Below are positions 61,725-64,000 of a stretch of DNA of 64,000 nucleotides, piece by piece. Below the pieces are notes generated by a model that ran no database searches, was not told the DNA's origin, and saw only the letters and a list, made by a program, of their open reading frames with translations. The number at the start of each line of letters is the position of its first letter. The stretch's first letter is position 1. Both the position numbers and the translations under genes were made by a program. The DNA is from JAWLFI01 sp964525165 (GTDB taxonomy: Bacteria > Bacteroidota > Bacteroidia > Chitinophagales > Saprospiraceae): positions 20,860-84,859 of the forward strand of contig CAZGGG010000004.1 of NCBI GenBank assembly GCA_964525165.1. Direction: 5' to 3'.

Positions 61725-62515
61725 ATGATCTTATCTATGACCGGTTATGGGAAAGGTGAACAAGCCTTCCGAAATGGCCAATTGATTGCTGAAATCCGAT
61801 CTTTGAATAGCAAAGGTTGCGACATACGTTGCAAATTGCCTCAAATGTTCCGAGAAAAAGAAGTGACCTATAGAAGGTTCCTTCAGGATCATGGTATCAG
61901 AGGAAAATTTGATTTAAGCATTACGATCGTAGGGGAACAGGAGGAAGTATACCGATTAGACATTCACCAGTACAAGGATATTTATCGTCAATTGAAAAGT
62001 CTTCAAGAGGAGTTAGGGTACTCGGAAGGCGATATTGCACAAACCATTCTTAGAATCCCTTCAGTCCTGCATTCAAAAGTGGAGACTTTACAACCTAAAG
62101 ATCACGCTGTCGCTATGGAGGCTCTTCAGCAGGCCATGGCAGAACTTGATACATATCGGTCGGCAGAGGGGGAGGCGACACGAAAAGACCTCCAGCAGCA
62201 TACAGAATNNNNNNNNNNNNNNNNNNNNNNNNNNNNNNNNNNNNNNNNNNNNNNNNNNNNNNNNNNNNNNNNNNNNNNNNNNNNNNNNNNNNNNNNNNNN
62301 NNNNNNNNNNNNNNNNNNNNNGTGAATACTTTATGGAACAATTGAACTCTCCCAAGAAAGAAAATGGGCGAACATTAAATTTCATATCTCAGGAAATGGG
62401 CAGAGAAATCAATACGCTTGGTTCTAAGGCCAACTACCATGAAATACAACATATCGTTGTACAGATGAAAGAGGATTTGGAAAAAATAAAAGAGCAAGTA
62501 GCGAACATACTATGA
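61725..62515 (+). CDS. YicC family endoribonuclease-like protein, interrupted by an assembly gap
   Basis: YicC proteins are stress-related RNases that target small RNAs. The N-terminus from the ATG at 61725 (MILSMTGYGKGEQAFRNGQ) matches the family; the frame open from 61575 is too long. A run of 113 N (62209-62321) removes the middle, and the C-terminal part (EYFMEQLNSPKKENGRTLNF, FISQEMGREINTLGSKAN) resumes in a different frame, so the N count is not the true length; a full protein would be about 290 residues. The TGA stop overlaps the gmk ATG (ATGA), typical for the yicC-gmk pair. TATCTTTA at 61697-61704 may be its -7 box. Confidence 0.9.
62209..62321. other. Assembly gap (113 N) inside yicC
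   Basis: An estimated-length gap. The reading frame changes across it, and the family length implies that about 25-30 more codons are missing than the N count represents. Confidence 0.98.
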
Positions 62516-63099
62516 TCAGTGGACATAAAATGATCATCTTAACGGCTCCCTCCGGTGCCGGCAAAACTACGATCGCAAGGGCTTTGATGCAGCAGCTTCC
62601 GTTTCTGGAATTTTCCATTTCCGCTACCACCCGGCCTGCGAGGGATTATGAGACCCACGGGGTCCATTATTATTTTTACAGTCCAGAGGAATTCAGGTCC
62701 TTAGTAAAGGAAGAGGAATTGGCAGAATATGAGGAGGTTTATCAGGATCAGTTTTATGGGACTTTAAAAAGTGAGATCGAACGCATTTGGGAACGCGGAC
62801 TGATGGTGCTTTTTGATGTGGACGTGAAGGGAGCCTTAAATCTTAAGAAAATCTATGGTGCGTCTTGTCTTTCCATATTTGTGCAACCCCCATCTTTTGA
62901 AATATTACGCAATAGATTGATCGACCGGAATACCGAGGATGCTGTATCTTTACAAAAACGTCTGGATCGAGCAGAGTTTGAGCTGAGCTTAGCGGATCAA
63001 TTTGATACCATTATCGTGAACGACCAGTTGGAGGAAGCCATCCGGGACGCGAAACGCAAGATCCTGACCTTTGCGGGAATAGATGAGAACAATGAATGA
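62512..63099 (+). CDS. gmk: Guanylate kinase
   Basis: Gmk phosphorylates GMP to GDP. The 195-residue protein has the P-loop APSGAGKTT, the GMP-binding SISATTRPARDYE and YYFYSPEEFRS, and a lid segment near NRNTEDAVSLQKRLDRAEFE. The start could be the ATG at 62512 (overlapping yicC) or at 62530 (MIILTAPSGAG); the second fits the usual family N-terminus more closely. It is coupled to yicC by the ATGA overlap. Confidence 0.96.
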   Translation: MISGHKMIILTAPSGAGKTTIARALMQQLPFLEFSISATTRPARDYETHGVHYYFYSPEEFRSLVKEEELAEYEEVYQDQFYGTLKSEIERIWERGLMVLFDVDVKGALNLKKIYGASCLSIFVQPPSFEILRNRLIDRNTEDAVSLQKRLDRAEFELSLADQFDTIIVNDQLEEAIRDAKRKILTFAGIDENNE

Positions 63100-63131
63100 A
63101 TTGTGCCGTTTAGATAGGGACAAGATAATTT

Positions 63132-63518
63132 ATGAGTATTCTAGTAACAAAAGGCATTGAAGTTGAAGCTCATCCGACTTATCAAGCGGATTTGAGCAAT
63201 CCCCTTCATCATAAGTATGTTTTTACTTATCAGATTACCATTCGTAACAATAGCAACTATGCTGTGCAACTATTGCACAGGAAATGGTTCATTTTCGACT
63301 CTGCGGGTATCAAAAAAGAAGTTGAGGGTGAGGGTGTTGTAGGGCAGCAGCCTTATTTGGAGCCCGGACAAGAATTTAGTTACGAAAGCTGGTGTCCTTT
63401 GATTTCTGAAATGGGCTATATGAAAGGTCACTTTGTGATGCACCGGGCTGTTGATGAGCAAGAAATTGAAGTGGGCATCCCTCAATTTGATTTGATTGCC
63501 CATTATGTGATGAATTGA
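63132..63518 (+). CDS. apaG: ApaG/DUF525 domain protein
   Basis: A 128-residue protein with the fibronectin-III-like ApaG fold. YVFTYQITIRNNSNYAVQLL, HRKWFIFDSAG and GEGVVGQQPYLEPGQEFSYE are the conserved core. In enterobacteria mutants affect cobalt/magnesium tolerance, but the biochemical role is unknown. It follows gmk by 32 bases. Its last 16 bases overlap, on the other strand, the end of a truncated GIY-YIG reading frame. Confidence 0.92.
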   Translation: MSILVTKGIEVEAHPTYQADLSNPLHHKYVFTYQITIRNNSNYAVQLLHRKWFIFDSAGIKKEVEGEGVVGQQPYLEPGQEFSYESWCPLISEMGYMKGHFVMHRAVDEQEIEVGIPQFDLIAHYVMN

Positions 63519-63646
63519 CAGCCGGAAGAAGCATTAACGCCTCCATCGTTGTGGCGATCTAGGCGTTTCCTTACATCCTCGCTCTGACCTATATAAAACC
63601 TGCCACTTGTCTCGCTTTGTATTATATAACTATAGTAAACAGTCAT
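63503..63646 (-). pseudogene. Truncated GIY-YIG nuclease copy (N-terminal part only)
   Basis: A 47-residue frame reads MTVYYSYIIQSETSGRFYIG and QSEDVRKRLDRHNDGG, the first third of a GIY-YIG (UvrC/SLX1-like) domain, with the paired Tyr/Ile motif and conserved Arg. It then diverges after Gly-Val into VNASSGCQFIT and stops, overlapping the end of apaG. The 55 bases 63536-63590 are identical to 63946-64000, so this is a truncated duplicate of the gene next to it. The catalytic C-terminal half is missing; it is not expected to be active. Confidence 0.75.
63536..63590. repeat. Exact 55-bp direct repeat, copy 1
   Basis: Identical to 63946-64000, which reaches the last base of the window, so the full repeat may be longer. 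It encodes the QSEDVRKRLDRHNDGGV part of the two GIY-YIG copies on the minus strand. Confidence 0.95.
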
Positions 63647-63657
63647 TTCCTTATCAT

Positions 63658-63688
63658 AAAAAAAGGGAAACGACTTTCGTCATTCCCC
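63658..63688 (-). terminator. Intrinsic terminator of the GIY-YIG gene
   Basis: On the minus strand GGGGAATGAC pairs with GTCGTTTCCC around a GAAA loop with one bulge, and is followed by seven T residues. It lies between the intact-looking nuclease gene and the truncated copy. Confidence 0.8.
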
Positions 63689-63741
63689 TTATACTATTGT
63701 GGTACCTTCCCGTAAAGACGCAGATCTCTGATCTGCTGTCT

Positions 63742-64000
63742 TCACGTGGACCCTCGCACCTCTAAGACATCAAAGATGTCTAGACGTGCGGGGCCAGGAT
63801 CGAACCCGCACTTTTTAATCCTTTCTATCAAGCGCTTCCTTGATTTAAAACCCTTCAGCTTTTGCTCCTCCTTATATGCAGAACTCCTGTCCGGATGACA
63901 ATTTGCATATACCAGTCGCCAAGGTCCTCGCCCCTTCGTCGAACGAACGCCTCCATCGTTGTGGCGATCTAGGCGTTTCCTTACATCCTCGCTCTGACCT
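63742..64000 (-). CDS. GIY-YIG endonuclease, C-terminal part (cut by window end)
   Basis: About 86 residues of a GIY-YIG single-domain nuclease whose N-terminus lies beyond the window. It reads GQSEDVRKRLDRHNDGGVRS, TKGRGPWRLVYANCHPDRSS and AYKEEQKLKGFKSRKRLIER, with the catalytic Glu in the AYKEE segment. Such small nucleases are abundant in Bacteroidota and of unknown role. The last 24 codons (CGFDPGPARLDIFDVLEVRG) hold two strong DNA palindromes (63765-63781 and 63786-63811) and are probably read-through into non-coding sequence. A hairpin at 63715-63742 follows the stop. Confidence 0.82.
   Translation of the reverse strand, partial: GQSEDVRKRLDRHNDGGVRSTKGRGPWRLVYANCHPDRSSAYKEEQKLKGFKSRKRLIERIKKCGFDPGPARLDIFDVLEVRGST
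63946..64000. repeat. Exact 55-bp direct repeat, copy 2
   Basis: Second copy of the repeat at 63536-63590, 410 bases away, ending at the window edge. Confidence 0.95.

Noticed and set aside
63786..63811. tRNA 3' end on the minus strand (GGTTCGATCC next to a 7-bp stem)
   Set aside because: The bases flanking the T-loop do not form a T-stem, and no 5' half is present; it is at most a remnant.
1..64000. CRISPR array, prophage, toxin-antitoxin or complete IS element
   Set aside because: No regularly spaced repeats, phage structural genes, paired small toxin-antitoxin genes or transposase were seen anywhere in the window.

Overview
The window is draft or metagenome-assembled chromosome from a member of the Bacteroidota. 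Type IX secretion genes (SprA, a PorV/PorQ-family barrel, proteins with C-terminal sorting domains), several families largely confined to this phylum (DUF4270, DUF4290, DUF2480, DUF4230, DUF6427), TAnnTTTG-like -7 promoter boxes and the absence of obvious Shine-Dalgarno sites all agree. A Saprospiria- or Chitinophagia-like lineage fits, but genus cannot be read from the sequence. Four N runs (three of exactly 10, one of 113) mark assembly gaps, and each breaks a gene.

Layout. 1-9.0 kb: 3' part of RNase R, a DUF819 membrane protein, an orphan GT5 N-domain protein, a DUF4270 lipoprotein, glmS, DUF4290 and murA, i.e. amino-sugar and peptidoglycan precursor synthesis. 9.0-13.4 kb: a long-chain polyprenyl diphosphate synthase on the minus strand, then a lipoprotein superoxide dismutase, scpB, DUF2480 and a lytic transglycosylase. 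13.4-15.2 kb: a gene-poor, A+T-richer stretch with a broken SnoaL-like gene and a T9SS-sorted hypothetical protein. 15.2-19.6 kb (minus): DsbD-like thiol transporter, purQ, DUF6427. 19.6-24.6 kb: DksA-like regulator, radA and a two-component system, with two short MITE-like elements at 19.72 and 24.32 kb that share terminal inverted repeats. 24.6-32.6 kb (minus): the giant T9SS translocon gene sprA, then ruvA. 32.7-39.1 kb: purD, a three-gene parvulin/SurA periplasmic chaperone operon, and a CDF metal transporter. 39.2-44.9 kb (minus): tandem POT peptide transporters, DUF4230, DUF3108 and a gap-broken membrane protein. 45.0-46.4 kb: ruvC, a HIT protein, greA.

46.5-55.8 kb (minus) is one transcription unit: a TonB-dependent receptor, a very large T9SS-sorted secreted protein split by two gaps, and a PorV/PorQ barrel, with a good promoter in front and a terminator behind. 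It is the best candidate here for an incompletely described surface system. 55.8-64.0 kb: a D-2-hydroxyacid dehydrogenase, pth, a MurG-like glycosyltransferase, RNase G/E, a 30-residue AURKAIP1/COX24-like basic protein that length cut-offs would miss, a TPR protein, HU, YicC (gapped), gmk, apaG, and two GIY-YIG nuclease copies, one truncated, sharing an exact 55-bp repeat that reaches the window edge.

Most of the window is housekeeping. The points most worth a second look are the MITE family, the natural Cys-to-Asp change at the MurA active site, the unannotated 30-aa gene, the TonB/T9SS/PorV unit with its suspicious gap-flanking repeats, the duplicated GIY-YIG gene, the secreted lipoprotein superoxide dismutase and the orphan glycogen-synthase-like domain.
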